NCBI RefSeq assembly: GCF_037949285.1
Contig: NZ_CP149926.1
Span: 434,001 to 498,000, forward strand
DNA length: 64,000 nucleotides
Direction of reading: 5' to 3'
Source of the DNA: Thioclava sp. GXIMD4216
Lineage (GTDB): Bacteria; Pseudomonadota; Alphaproteobacteria; Rhodobacterales; Rhodobacteraceae
Shown here: positions 45,064-53,464 of the stretch, one piece after another
Numbering within the stretch: position 1 is the stretch's first letter
Layout: the number at the start of each line of letters is the position of its first letter
Translations under genes and position numbers: made by a program
The notes under the pieces: model-generated
Databases searched by the model: none
Told to the model about the DNA's origin: nothing
The model's input: the letters and a program-made list of their open reading frames with translations, nothing else

Positions 45064-46628
45064 CCGAGCTTGCCACCAGTCGCGTTGTGATCATTGGCGC
45101 GGGGCTTGGGGCACTTTACGCGGCAATGCGGCTGGCGCCCCGTCCGGTTCTTGTCATTTCGCCTGAAAAGCTGGGCGAGGGGGCATCTTCGGTTTGGGCG
45201 CAGGGTGGGGTTGCGGCAGCTATGGCGGCAACCGACAGTTTCGAAGCCCATGCGCGTGACACCGAAATTGCGGGGGCGGGCACTGTGGTGCCTGAAATCG
45301 CGCAGATGGTCACCTCCGAGGCGGCCCGACATATTCTGCGCCTGACCGAAATCGGAACGCCTTTCGACCGTGATGCCAGTGGCGGCTATGTCATGTCCCG
45401 CGAGGCGGCGCATTCCGCCGCGCGGGTGGTGCGGGTCAAGGGCGATCAGGCCGGGCGCGAGATCATGCAAAGCCTGATTGCCACCGTGCGCGCCACGCCT
45501 TCGATACAGGTCCTTGAGGGCGTTATGGCCGTTGATCTGCACCAGAGCGGCGATCGTGTGACCGGTGTCTTTCTGACGCGCGCGGACCAGCCCTCGGAAA
45601 GCGTTCTGCTTCATGCGCCTGCGATCCTGATGGCCGGCGGTGGTTCGGGCGGGTTGTTTGCCGTTACGACCAATCCGGCGCGGATACGGGGGCAGGTGAT
45701 CGGCATGGCGGCGCGGGCAGGGGCTGTGATTGCCGATGCCGAATTCGTGCAGTTCCATCCCACGGCGATTGCTGTCGGATTGGATCCTGCGCCTCTGGCG
45801 ACCGAAGCCTTGCGGGGCGAGGGCGCAGTTTTGCTGAATAACATGGGGCAGCGCTTCATGCTGGACGAGCATCCTGATGCCGAGCTTGCCCCGCGCGACA
45901 TCGTGGCCCGTGCCGTTTACCGCGAATATCAGGCTGGCCGGCAGCCGGTTCTGGATACCCGCGCTGTGCTCGGTGCCGAGATACACGAGCGTTTCCCGTC
46001 TGTCGCACGGGCTTGTCTGGCTGCGGGGATCGATCCGGCCTTGACCCCCATTCCGGTGGCTCCGGCGGCGCATTACCATATGGGCGGTATCTGGGTTGAC
46101 AGGCTGGGCCGGACTAGCCTGAAGGGCCTCTGGGCCTGTGGTGAAGCGTCTTCGACCGGGTTACATGGGGCCAACCGGCTGGCATCGAACGGGCTTCTGG
46201 AGGCGCTTGTCTATGGCCGGATCTGTGCGGATGACATCGGCAAGGAAATCGCGCTTTGTGATGCGCCCGAAGTCACATTGGATTTTGCCGCCGGTGGTCG
46301 TCAGCCTTGCGCGGATACTATCGCCAAGCTGCGTCAGGCGATGACGGATGGGGTCGGTGTCATTCGGGATAAGGCGGGGCTGGAAAAAACGATTTCTGTT
46401 ATTTCTGAAATGTCGAGAAATGAGGAAAATATCGTTTTCCAGAATATGCTGGCCACCGCGACACTGATTGCCTGTGCCGCCCATCAGCGCCGCGAAAGCC
46501 GTGGCGGGCATTTCCGTTCGGATTATCCGCAGCCCGATCCTGCACAGGCCCAACGCAGCCTGATGCTGCTGGCCGAGGCCGAGGCGCTGCGCGACAGGGT
46601 GTCGGCCTCTCTCGCGCAGCCTGCTTGA
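45060..46628 (+). CDS. nadB: L-aspartate oxidase
   Basis: Predicted 522 residues starting at GTG. FAD-binding VVIIGAGLGALYAAMRLA, the substrate loop SVWAQGGVAAAM, EFVQFHPTAI, and HYHMGGIWVDRLGRTSLKGL mark the succinate dehydrogenase/fumarate reductase flavoprotein family; ANRLASNGLLEALVYG near the end is typical of NadB. It oxidises L-aspartate to iminoaspartate for NadA. It converges on rppH, one base apart. Confidence 0.96.
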   Translation: MTELATSRVVIIGAGLGALYAAMRLAPRPVLVISPEKLGEGASSVWAQGGVAAAMAATDSFEAHARDTEIAGAGTVVPEIAQMVTSEAARHILRLTEIGTPFDRDASGGYVMSREAAHSAARVVRVKGDQAGREIMQSLIATVRATPSIQVLEGVMAVDLHQSGDRVTGVFLTRADQPSESVLLHAPAILMAGGGSGGLFAVTTNPARIRGQVIGMAARAGAVIADAEFVQFHPTAIAVGLDPAPLATEALRGEGAVLLNNMGQRFMLDEHPDAELAPRDIVARAVYREYQAGRQPVLDTRAVLGAEIHERFPSVARACLAAGIDPALTPIPVAPAAHYHMGGIWVDRLGRTSLKGLWACGEASSTGLHGANRLASNGLLEALVYGRICADDIGKEIALCDAPEVTLDFAAGGRQPCADTIAKLRQAMTDGVGVIRDKAGLEKTISVISEMSRNEENIVFQNMLATATLIACAAHQRRESRGGHFRSDYPQPDPAQAQRSLMLLAEAEALRDRVSASLAQPA

Positions 46629-46629
46629 G

Positions 46630-47109
46630 CTATTTCACGAGATCTTTGAATTCGGCCAGAACGGTTTCATAGACCTTGCGCTTGAACGGCACGATCGAGG
46701 TGATCAGCTCGTCGGCGGATTTCCATGCCCATTCCGAGAATTCGGGATGTTCGGTGGCAATATTGACCGCGCTATCCTCGGCCAGAAAGCGGAAGGCGAA
46801 CCATTTCTGTTTCTGGCCACGATATTTTCCGCCCCAGACCTTGCCCAAAAGCTCGTCGGGAAGATCATAGGTCACCCAGTCTTCGGTCTTGCCAAGCTTT
46901 TCGACCATATCCGCAGTCAGGCCGGTTTCCTCCCATAGCTCGCGCAGACCGGCTTCTTTGGGCTTTTCACCCTCGTCGATACCGCCTTGCGGCATCTGCC
47001 ATGCGTCGACCTTGGCATCGATGCGCTTTCCGGCCCAGATCAGGCCGTCGTGATTGATCAGCACGATACCGACGCAGGGCCGGTAGGGGAGCTTGCTGAA
47101 ATCCTGCAT
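46630..47109 (-). CDS. rppH: RNA pyrophosphohydrolase RppH (Nudix)
   Basis: Predicted 159 residues. The Nudix box is [22 protein letters not shown], framed by [21 protein letters not shown] and the [13 protein letters not shown] strand of the NudH/RppH type. The enzyme removes pyrophosphate from 5'-triphosphate mRNA ends and so triggers decay. Located after ctpA in the same direction, with a terminator between them. Confidence 0.93.
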   Translation of the reverse strand: MQDFSKLPYRPCVGIVLINHDGLIWAGKRIDAKVDAWQMPQGGIDEGEKPKEAGLRELWEETGLTADMVEKLGKTEDWVTYDLPDELLGKVWGGKYRGQKQKWFAFRFLAEDSAVNIATEHPEFSEWAWKSADELITSIVPFKRKVYETVLAEFKDLVK

Positions 47110-47131
47110 ATCCGTTGTCCTTCAAAGAAAA

Positions 47132-47149
47132 GGGGCCCCGAAGGGCCCC
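47132..47149 (-). terminator. Terminator after the ctpA-like gene
   Basis: GGGGCCC pairs with GGGCCCC across loop TTCG (minus strand), followed by TTTTCTTT. It lies between the protease stop and the rppH start on the minus strand. Confidence 0.78.
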
Positions 47150-47155
47150 GTCCTG

Positions 47156-48565
47156 TTACTTTTTCGTCTCTGCTTTTTGCGGCGCGGGGGCGGGCGCTTC
47201 TGTCGCATCTTGGGCCGCCTTCTCGGCAACCTCCGGTGCGATAGCACTCAGACCTTTGAGGATATCGATCGCATAGGCCAGCTGGTAGTCCTGCTTGCGC
47301 AGTTCTGCCGCATCGGCTGCACGCTTCATCTCTTCTTCGGCCTGCTTTTTCTCTTCCTCGGTCATCGAGTCATTGCTGAGAACGCCACGCAGATCGGCCT
47401 CGGAGCGCATATGGCTTGCGCTGCTGGCCGTATCATCCTCTTCCGCATTGGCTTGCGGGGCGGGTTGGGCCACAACGATATCGGGCGCAATCCCCAAAGA
47501 CTGGATCGACCGGCCCGAGGGGGTGTAATAGCGCGCGGTGGTCAGACGCATCGCGCCTTCATTCTTGATCGGCATAACGGTCTGAACCGAGCCTTTGCCA
47601 AAGCTCTTCTCGCCCACCACAATCGCACGGCGATGGTCTTGCAGGGCACCGGTCACAATTTCGGATGCCGAGGCAGAGCCGCCATTGATCAGGACCACAA
47701 TCGGTTTGCCCTGTGCCAGATCGCCCGGCGTGGCGTTGAAACGCTCGCTGTCTTCGGGGTTGCGGCCGCGGGTCGACACGATCTCGCCCTTGTCGATAAA
47801 GGCATCCGACACTGCAATGGCCTGCGTCAGAAGACCACCGGGGTTGTTGCGCAGATCCAGCACGAAGCCCGAGACCTTGTCCATCCCGCCAGCTTCCTTC
47901 ACCTTCTCTTCAAGCTGCTGCTTGAGATTGGGGAAGGTCTGGTCGTTAAAGGTCGAAATCCGCAGCACCACGGTCGATCCTTCCAGACGGCCTTTCACAG
48001 CGGTCATCTTGATCGTATCGCGGGTCATGGTCACGTCGAAGGGGTCTTGTTCGCCCTTGCGCGCGATGGTGACGGTGATTTCGGATCCCACGGGACCGCG
48101 CATCAGATCGACCGCCTGATCAAGGGTCAGCCCCAGAAGGCTTTCCCCATTCACATGGGTGATGAAATCGCCGGTTTTCAGGCCCGCTTCGGCGGCAGGG
48201 GTCCCATCCATCGGGGACACGACTTTGACAAAGCCGTCTTCCTGCGTCACCTCGATACCAAGACCGCCAAAGCTGCCGCGGGTCTGGACCTGCATATCCT
48301 GATAATCGTCGGGCGGCATATAGCTCGAATGCGGATCGAGCGAGCTGAGCATCCCGTTCACAGCGGCTTCAATCAGCTTCTTGGGGTCGGTTTCCTCGAC
48401 ATAATCCTTGCGGATACGCTCGAAGATGTCGCCGAACAGGTCGAGCTGCTCGTAGACCGCGGCATTGTCATCCGCTTCCTGCGCCATCAGGGGCGCGGCG
48501 ATCTGCGTCGACATCACGATCCCTGCGACCGTTCCGCCCAGAGCCGCCATGACCAGTTTTCTCAT
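47156..48565 (-). CDS. ctpA: S41-family C-terminal processing peptidase
   Basis: Predicted 469 residues with an N-terminal signal or anchor (KLVMAALGGTVAGIVMS). A PDZ domain (GGLGIEVTQEDGFVKVVSPM) precedes the catalytic region, with nucleophile Ser in NGGSASASEIVTGAL and Lys in VGEKSFGKGSVQ. The tail is Lys/Glu-rich. Such proteases trim periplasmic or outer-membrane proteins and often regulate peptidoglycan hydrolases. It lies 21 bases after the EnvC-like gene, which supports a cell-wall link. Confidence 0.93.
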   Translation of the reverse strand: MRKLVMAALGGTVAGIVMSTQIAAPLMAQEADDNAAVYEQLDLFGDIFERIRKDYVEETDPKKLIEAAVNGMLSSLDPHSSYMPPDDYQDMQVQTRGSFGGLGIEVTQEDGFVKVVSPMDGTPAAEAGLKTGDFITHVNGESLLGLTLDQAVDLMRGPVGSEITVTIARKGEQDPFDVTMTRDTIKMTAVKGRLEGSTVVLRISTFNDQTFPNLKQQLEEKVKEAGGMDKVSGFVLDLRNNPGGLLTQAIAVSDAFIDKGEIVSTRGRNPEDSERFNATPGDLAQGKPIVVLINGGSASASEIVTGALQDHRRAIVVGEKSFGKGSVQTVMPIKNEGAMRLTTARYYTPSGRSIQSLGIAPDIVVAQPAPQANAEEDDTASSASHMRSEADLRGVLSNDSMTEEEKKQAEEEMKRAADAAELRKQDYQLAYAIDILKGLSAIAPEVAEKAAQDATEAPAPAPQKAETKK

Positions 48566-48586
48566 CCTAACCTCAATCCCGTCCTA

Positions 48587-49741
48587 TTATTTCGAGCCGT
48601 GAGCAAACCAATCAGCAGGATTGATCGGCTCGTCGCCCTTGCGTAATTCCATATAAAGCGTTTCCGTTCGGTCGGCGCTACTACCTTTGACGGCGCTGTC
48701 GACAAATTCGACACCGAATTCACGGGCGCTTGGTTCTTTGCCACCCATCATGCCCAATGCACCGCCTTGCGGCACAACGTCACCCGTTTCTCCATACACG
48801 GTTCCCAGCCCTGCCAGAACCAAAAGATATCCGTCCGATGGTTCGATCACCATCACATTTCCGTAGTCCAGAAGCGGGCCGAGATAACGAATAGTTGCAG
48901 GCCAGGGGGCGGTTACCAAGGCCGAAGGGGCAGTGGCGATCACCCAGCCGGGGCGGCGAATACCGGCGGCATCGGCCTCATTATACTTGCGTAACACACT
49001 GCCGATCACCGGCAGGGGCAGTTTTCCCTTGGCAGACTGGAAGTCATTGACCGGCGCGCCGATATCGCTGTCCAGATCCAGAATGCCGCTGGCAAAGGCT
49101 TCCAGCGTATCGGCGCTTTGCACGAGCTGCTGAAGATCCTGTGGCGTTTCCAGATAACGTCCGGGCAGCGCCTCGCGCTTGGCAATGGCTTCGGCAAGCT
49201 GGGTGCGCGCGCGCTGGACAGATTCCATGCCCTTGGCCAGAACGTCGATTGCGCCTTGCTGGATGTCGCGCATCTGTTTGATCTCGTCGAGCTTGACCGA
49301 AAGCTCCTTGGCTTGCGCTTGCAGGGCAGGGGTCACCGATCCGAGGATCATGCCGGAGCGGGCCGTGCCGACCGGACCCGCAGGATGCATCAGCAGCATC
49401 GGGCCGTCGGATTGCTGCATGGACGACATCACCCCCAGCAGCCTGCCGATTTCATCACGTTTGCCATCGAAGCTCTGTTTGATTTCCGCTTCGCGAATGG
49501 CAAGGCGCCGCAATCCGTCGCGCAGCGCACTCAGCCCGTGCTCGTAGGCGTTGATCGTGGCAGTCAGGCTTTCGATCCGTTCGGATTTGGTCTTCGCATC
49601 ATCCATGGCGGCAATGGCACCGCGCAGATTTTGCGCGGCTTGCAAAGCATTATCCATTGCCGGATTACCTGCGGCAAAGATCGCACCGGACATCAGGCCA
49701 TAAAACAGGGCCGAACCAAGAAACCGAAAGCCGAACCGCAT
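48587..49741 (-). CDS. envC: EnvC-like murein hydrolase activator, degenerate LytM domain
   Basis: Predicted 384 residues with a signal peptide (FRFLGSALFYGLMSGAIFA), a long coiled coil (residues 25-190) and a C-terminal LytM/M23-fold domain (NVMVIEPSDGYLLVLAGLG, GDVVPQGGALGMMGG). The HxH and H/D metal ligands of active M23 endopeptidases are absent, as in EnvC activators of amidases, which act at division. It starts at the base where gpmI ends and precedes the protease gene. Exact partner amidase unknown. Confidence 0.88.
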   Translation of the reverse strand: MRFGFRFLGSALFYGLMSGAIFAAGNPAMDNALQAAQNLRGAIAAMDDAKTKSERIESLTATINAYEHGLSALRDGLRRLAIREAEIKQSFDGKRDEIGRLLGVMSSMQQSDGPMLLMHPAGPVGTARSGMILGSVTPALQAQAKELSVKLDEIKQMRDIQQGAIDVLAKGMESVQRARTQLAEAIAKREALPGRYLETPQDLQQLVQSADTLEAFASGILDLDSDIGAPVNDFQSAKGKLPLPVIGSVLRKYNEADAAGIRRPGWVIATAPSALVTAPWPATIRYLGPLLDYGNVMVIEPSDGYLLVLAGLGTVYGETGDVVPQGGALGMMGGKEPSAREFGVEFVDSAVKGSSADRTETLYMELRKGDEPINPADWFAHGSK

Positions 49742-51273
49742 CAGAGATCGATCAGGCTCTGGCCCGTCATTTCTTCCGGCACGGGCAGGCCCATCAGCCC
49801 CAGAAGCGTCGGGGCCAGATCGGCAAGACGGCCCGTATGCAACTTGGCATCAGCCGGCCCGCCCACCAGTGCGACAGGCACCAGATTGGTGGTATGCGCG
49901 GTATGCGGACCACCGGTTTCGGGGTCGATCATGGTTTCACAGTTGCCGTGATCGGCGGTGATGACCATCGCGCCGCCAACCTTTTCCAAAGCCTCGCGCA
50001 CGCGGCCGATATCGCGGTCGATCTCTTCACAGGCGGCCATCGCGGCTTCCAGCGATCCGGTATGGCCTACCATATCGCCGTTGGCATAATTCACCACGAT
50101 CAGGTCGTAGCCTGCCTCGATCGCTTCGACGAATTTATCGGTCACTTCGGGGGCGGACATTTCGGGCTGCAGATCATAGGTCGCCACTTTCGGCGATTTC
50201 GGCATGAAACGGTCCTCGCCCTCCCACGGCTCTTCCTTGCCACCATTCAGGAAGAAGGTCACATGCGGGTATTTCTCGGTTTCGGCAAGGTGGAACTGGC
50301 TCTTGCCCTGTTTCGAGACCCATTCGCCCAGCGTATTGACGATTTTCTTTTTGGGGTAGGCGGTTGTCATATAGGCGTTATGGCTGTCGGAATATTCGAC
50401 CATGCCCAGCAGAGCCGCCCATTCGGGGCGGGCAGATGTATCGATACCGTCTTCGGCAAAATCGGGGTCAGCCAGGGCCTTGAGGATTTCGCGCGCACGG
50501 TCAGCGCGGAAGTTGAGGCAGAAGAAACCGTCGCCCGATTGCGTGCCCTTGTAATCGCCGATGACGGTGGGCGCGATAAATTCATCCATCTTGCCCGCGT
50601 CATAGCTTTGCTTGACGGCTGCCTGAGGCGTTTCGGCATGCGACACATCCCCTGCGGCTTTGGTGATCGCGTCATAGGCGCGCCCGACACGTTCCCAACG
50701 GTTGTCGCGGTCCATTGCCCAATAACGCCCGATCACGGTACCCACACGCGCCCCTTCCGGCAGACGGTCCATCAGTTCGTCGATAAAGCGCGCCGCACTG
50801 TCGGGGGCCACATCGCGCCCGTCAGTGATTGCATGCAGCACAACCGGAACACCGGCCTCGGCCAGCGCGCGGCATCCCGCCAGAACATGTTCGATATGAC
50901 CATGCACGCCGCCATCCGACACCACCCCGAACAGATGGGCGGTTCCGCCGGATTGCTTCATCTTCTCGGTAAAGGCCAGCAGCGCCTCGTTCTTGAAAAA
51001 CGACCCGTCCTCGATGGCCAGATCGATCTGGCCCAGATCCATCGCTACCACGCGGCCCGCACCGATATTGGTGTGGCCCACTTCCGAATTGCCCATCTGT
51101 CCCGTCGGCAGCCCGACATCGGGGCCGAAGGTGATCAGCGTTGATTTCGGACATTCGGCCCAGATCCGGTCGATATTGGGGGTTTTGGCAAGGGCAGGGG
51201 CGTTGCCGACCGTCTCGGCGCGTTCGCCCCAACCGTCAAGAATACAAAGAACAACGGGCTTAGGATGGGTCAT
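49741..51273 (-). CDS. gpmI: 2,3-bisphosphoglycerate-independent phosphoglycerate mutase
   Basis: Predicted 510 residues of the alkaline-phosphatase fold. CILDGWGERAE at the N-terminus holds the first metal Asp, QMGNSEVGHTNIGAG contains the phospho-acceptor Ser, and VVNYANGDMVGHTGSLEAA and VITADHGNCETMID carry the second metal site. It interconverts 3- and 2-phosphoglycerate in glycolysis, with Mn2+. The ATG follows AGAGG. It heads the gpmI-envC-ctpA unit. Confidence 0.97.
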   Translation of the reverse strand: MTHPKPVVLCILDGWGERAETVGNAPALAKTPNIDRIWAECPKSTLITFGPDVGLPTGQMGNSEVGHTNIGAGRVVAMDLGQIDLAIEDGSFFKNEALLAFTEKMKQSGGTAHLFGVVSDGGVHGHIEHVLAGCRALAEAGVPVVLHAITDGRDVAPDSAARFIDELMDRLPEGARVGTVIGRYWAMDRDNRWERVGRAYDAITKAAGDVSHAETPQAAVKQSYDAGKMDEFIAPTVIGDYKGTQSGDGFFCLNFRADRAREILKALADPDFAEDGIDTSARPEWAALLGMVEYSDSHNAYMTTAYPKKKIVNTLGEWVSKQGKSQFHLAETEKYPHVTFFLNGGKEEPWEGEDRFMPKSPKVATYDLQPEMSAPEVTDKFVEAIEAGYDLIVVNYANGDMVGHTGSLEAAMAACEEIDRDIGRVREALEKVGGAMVITADHGNCETMIDPETGGPHTAHTTNLVPVALVGGPADAKLHTGRLADLAPTLLGLMGLPVPEEMTGQSLIDL

Positions 51274-51361
51274 GGCGGCCTCTTTCAAATCAGCAGGTTC
51301 TGCATAAGCGTTCCTCAGCCATGCGGCAAGTTTCTCGGACAGGTTCTCCGAAATTCGGCGA

Positions 51362-52087
51362 TCAAGCGGCGGTGAACAGAATTCGGGCCGCCTTTGGCTC
51401 GGAACAAGGGATTTCAGTTAAAAATGCGGCATTGAACAGGGTTTCCAACGCCTCATCCGGTTCATCGGCGTAAGAGCGGCGCAGATCAAGAACCACGGCC
51501 CCGCCCATACGCAACGTTTTTTGGAAGATCGGCAGATAGGTCGGGATCGGGTAGTGAAACCCGCAGGATAATGTGGAGATGACCAGATCGGCATGCAGCC
51601 CGTCAATCTGCTCCGGCGTCTTGCGCGGGTTGATCCGGCGCACCCGCTTGGCGCCGTTTTGACGCAAAAGCTCTGCCGCTTCGGCCAGCGAGGCATATCC
51701 CGCCCCTGTCTCCGCCCAGAAATGGTATTGTTCCGGCGTCTCCTCGATATCGATCAGTAGGAAGGCCGGATCGTGATCGACCAGCAGGAAAAGATCCCCC
51801 AAAGCCTGACCGCATCCGATATCGATCACCGATTTCGGCTCTATCTGGGCTTTGGCAAGGGCTGCGGCCAGATGCTGGTGATCGGCATGCAATTCACCAA
51901 GGACGGAGTCGAATATGGCGCGACGATGCGTTTCTGCGTCCTGCATCAGCGGGGTAGGGTCTCCGTTACTCCATGCTTTCTGGGCCGATCTCGAAATATG
52001 GCGCGTGCGTTGATAGCCCAGCAGAGCGATCCCGCGCGGTGACAGGGCCTCATCCGAAAACATCTGGAACTCAGAGGCTTGCATCAT
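51362..52087 (-). CDS. Class I SAM-dependent methyltransferase-fold protein
   Basis: Predicted 241 residues. The SAM motif is SVIDIGCGQALGD near residue 90, an acidic FLLIDIEETPEQYHFW follows, and a strand with DLVISTLSCGFHYPI lies where the substrate-side motif is expected. I do not recognise the subfamily. It starts 8 bases after the rlmH stop in the same direction, so it may be translated with the rsfS-rlmH pair; I placed the start at MMQASEF behind AGGGC. Substrate unknown. Confidence 0.7.
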   Translation of the reverse strand: MMQASEFQMFSDEALSPRGIALLGYQRTRHISRSAQKAWSNGDPTPLMQDAETHRRAIFDSVLGELHADHQHLAAALAKAQIEPKSVIDIGCGQALGDLFLLVDHDPAFLLIDIEETPEQYHFWAETGAGYASLAEAAELLRQNGAKRVRRINPRKTPEQIDGLHADLVISTLSCGFHYPIPTYLPIFQKTLRMGGAVVLDLRRSYADEPDEALETLFNAAFLTEIPCSEPKAARILFTAA

Positions 52088-52095
52088 CTGCCCTG

Positions 52096-52563
52096 TTAGA
52101 CGCGGTGATAGGGGGTACCGGCCAGAATTTGTCCGGCGCGATAGATCTGTTCGGCCAGCATGACGCGCACCAACATATGCGGCCAGACCATTTTCCCGAA
52201 GCTGATCGAGAAATCTGCGCGCTGGCGCAGGGAAGGGTCGATACCGTCCGCGCCACCGATGATAAAGCACACATCCCGCGCCTGATCGCGCCAGCCACCC
52301 AGTTTTTCCGCGAAATCGGGCGAGGAAATAACCTGCCCGCGTTCGTCAAGCGTAACGATCGCGGCCCCTTCGGGGATCGCGCGTTCAAGCAGCTTGGCTT
52401 CTTCCGCCATTCCCAGATTGCGTTTGTCTTCGACTTCAACGACCGAAGCGGACCCCAGCCCAAGGCTACGGCCCGCTTTGTTGAAACGGTCGAGATAGTC
52501 GGTGATCAGCGTCAACTCTGGGCTTTTGCGCAGCCTGCCTACCGCCAGAACGGTTACTTTCAT
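52096..52563 (-). CDS. rlmH: 23S rRNA (pseudouridine1915-N3)-methyltransferase RlmH
   Basis: Predicted 155 residues, the standard SPOUT size. MKVTVLAVGRLRKSPELTLITDYLDRF at the N-terminus, the LDERGQVISSPDFAEKLG strand, and the knot region FIIGGADGIDPSLRQRADFSIS and SFGKMVWPHMLVRVMLAEQIYRA are diagnostic. It acts on intact 70S ribosomes. It lies 16 bases after rsfS, a common pairing. Confidence 0.96.
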   Translation of the reverse strand: MKVTVLAVGRLRKSPELTLITDYLDRFNKAGRSLGLGSASVVEVEDKRNLGMAEEAKLLERAIPEGAAIVTLDERGQVISSPDFAEKLGGWRDQARDVCFIIGGADGIDPSLRQRADFSISFGKMVWPHMLVRVMLAEQIYRAGQILAGTPYHRV

Positions 52564-52579
52564 CTTGCGGCTATCCGGA

Positions 52580-52957
52580 TCAGATGGGGTCGCCCGTCGG
52601 CACCCACATTTTTTCCAGTTGGTAGAATTCGCGCACTTCCGGACGGAACACATGAACGATGACATCATTCGCGTCGACCAAAACCCAATCGCCGGCTTCT
52701 TTGCCCTCGATTTTGCAGATGATACCGAATTCGTCTTTCAGCCGCTCTGCAAGTTTCTCGGCAATGGCGGCCACCTGACGGCTGGAGCGGCCAGAGCAAA
52801 TCACCATATGATCCGAGATCGACGACCGGCCGGCCAGATTGATCGTAACGATTTCTTCGGCCTTGTCGTCATCAAGCGAGCTGAGGACGCGTTCTAGAAT
52901 TTGGTCGCTTTTCAAATTGGTACTTGCCACGATATTAGCAGTCATAGGCACCACCAT
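52580..52957 (-). CDS. rsfS: Ribosomal silencing factor RsfS
   Basis: Predicted 125 residues (DUF143). SSLDDDKAEEIVTINLAGRS, ISDHMVICSGRSSRQVAAIA and GDWVLVDANDVIVHVFRPEVREFYQLEKMW form the whole family signature. RsfS binds uL14 and blocks subunit joining in poor nutrients. The start is uncertain: ATGs at 52957 and 52945 both lack a good Shine-Dalgarno, and the frame opens to 53029. A GGAGG at about 53007 instead precedes an out-of-frame ATG. Confidence 0.9.
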   Translation of the reverse strand: MVVPMTANIVASTNLKSDQILERVLSSLDDDKAEEIVTINLAGRSSISDHMVICSGRSSRQVAAIAEKLAERLKDEFGIICKIEGKEAGDWVLVDANDVIVHVFRPEVREFYQLEKMWVPTGDPI

Positions 52958-53106
52958 TGCACCGGAATTGACCGCTGCGAGTTCAGGATGAGACAGGACA
53001 TAGTCCTCCGAGAGTTGCACGCCGTCCAAGCCCCGACGCTGGGCATGAGGTCAAAATAACATCCGGCGCAGGAAATCTCAACTTTGGCTGGAGGAAATTC
53101 GACGCG

Positions 53107-53358
53107 TCATGTGAAGCGGGCCGCACGATCGCGTTCAAGTGCCCGTTTTTCTGCGCGGTCCAGACGGGTAATAATCTGGGAAAGGCCTTCTCCGCGCGCT
53201 TGTGCGCGTGACCAGATCTTGTGGCACGAGCGGGCAGACCAAGGCAGGGCGGCTTGCGCGACCCACCGCCTGAGCGGCGCAGGCAGCGCATCGTAATTTT
53301 GCATCGTATTGGTTTTCAAAGGGCGCTTCAGGCGCGTCGAGCCCAGATTTCCCACCAT
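53107..53358 (-). CDS. Small DUF6525-like protein
   Basis: Predicted 83 residues. MVGNLGSTRLKRPLKT then MQNYDALPAPLRRW and AALPWSARSCHKIWSRAQA resemble a small Rhodobacterales family of unknown function that I recall as DUF6525. The body is basic, without membrane segments. The ATG follows GGAG by 6 bases, but that ribosome binding site lies in the arm of a strong hairpin (53363-53406), so translation may be controlled. The frame also stays open through the hairpin. Confidence 0.6.
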   Translation of the reverse strand: MVGNLGSTRLKRPLKTNTMQNYDALPAPLRRWVAQAALPWSARSCHKIWSRAQARGEGLSQIITRLDRAEKRALERDRAARFT

Positions 53359-53362
53359 GTCT

Positions 53363-53406
53363 GCTCCGGCTATATGTAATAATATATCATTACATATAGC
53401 CGGAGC
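53363..53406. repeat. Perfect 18-bp inverted repeat over a ribosome binding site
   Basis: GCTCCGGCTATATGTAAT (53363-53380) pairs without mismatch with ATTACATATAGCCGGAGC (53389-53406) across an 8-base A/T loop. In the minus-strand transcript the 3' arm ends in CCGGAGC, the Shine-Dalgarno of the DUF6525-like gene, 4 bases before its ATG. The stem is AT-rich inside and GC-rich at its base. The sequence is otherwise unlike its surroundings. Confidence 0.9.
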
Positions 53407-53464
53407 GATTTTCAAGCCGCCTGAAAAGCCGCCCTTGCAGAGCGGCTTTCAATGGGGCGAAACC

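Noticed and set aside
47093..48646. 517-codon plus-strand frame opposite ctpA
   Set aside because: Shadow of the protease gene; it also crosses a terminator and two gene boundaries.
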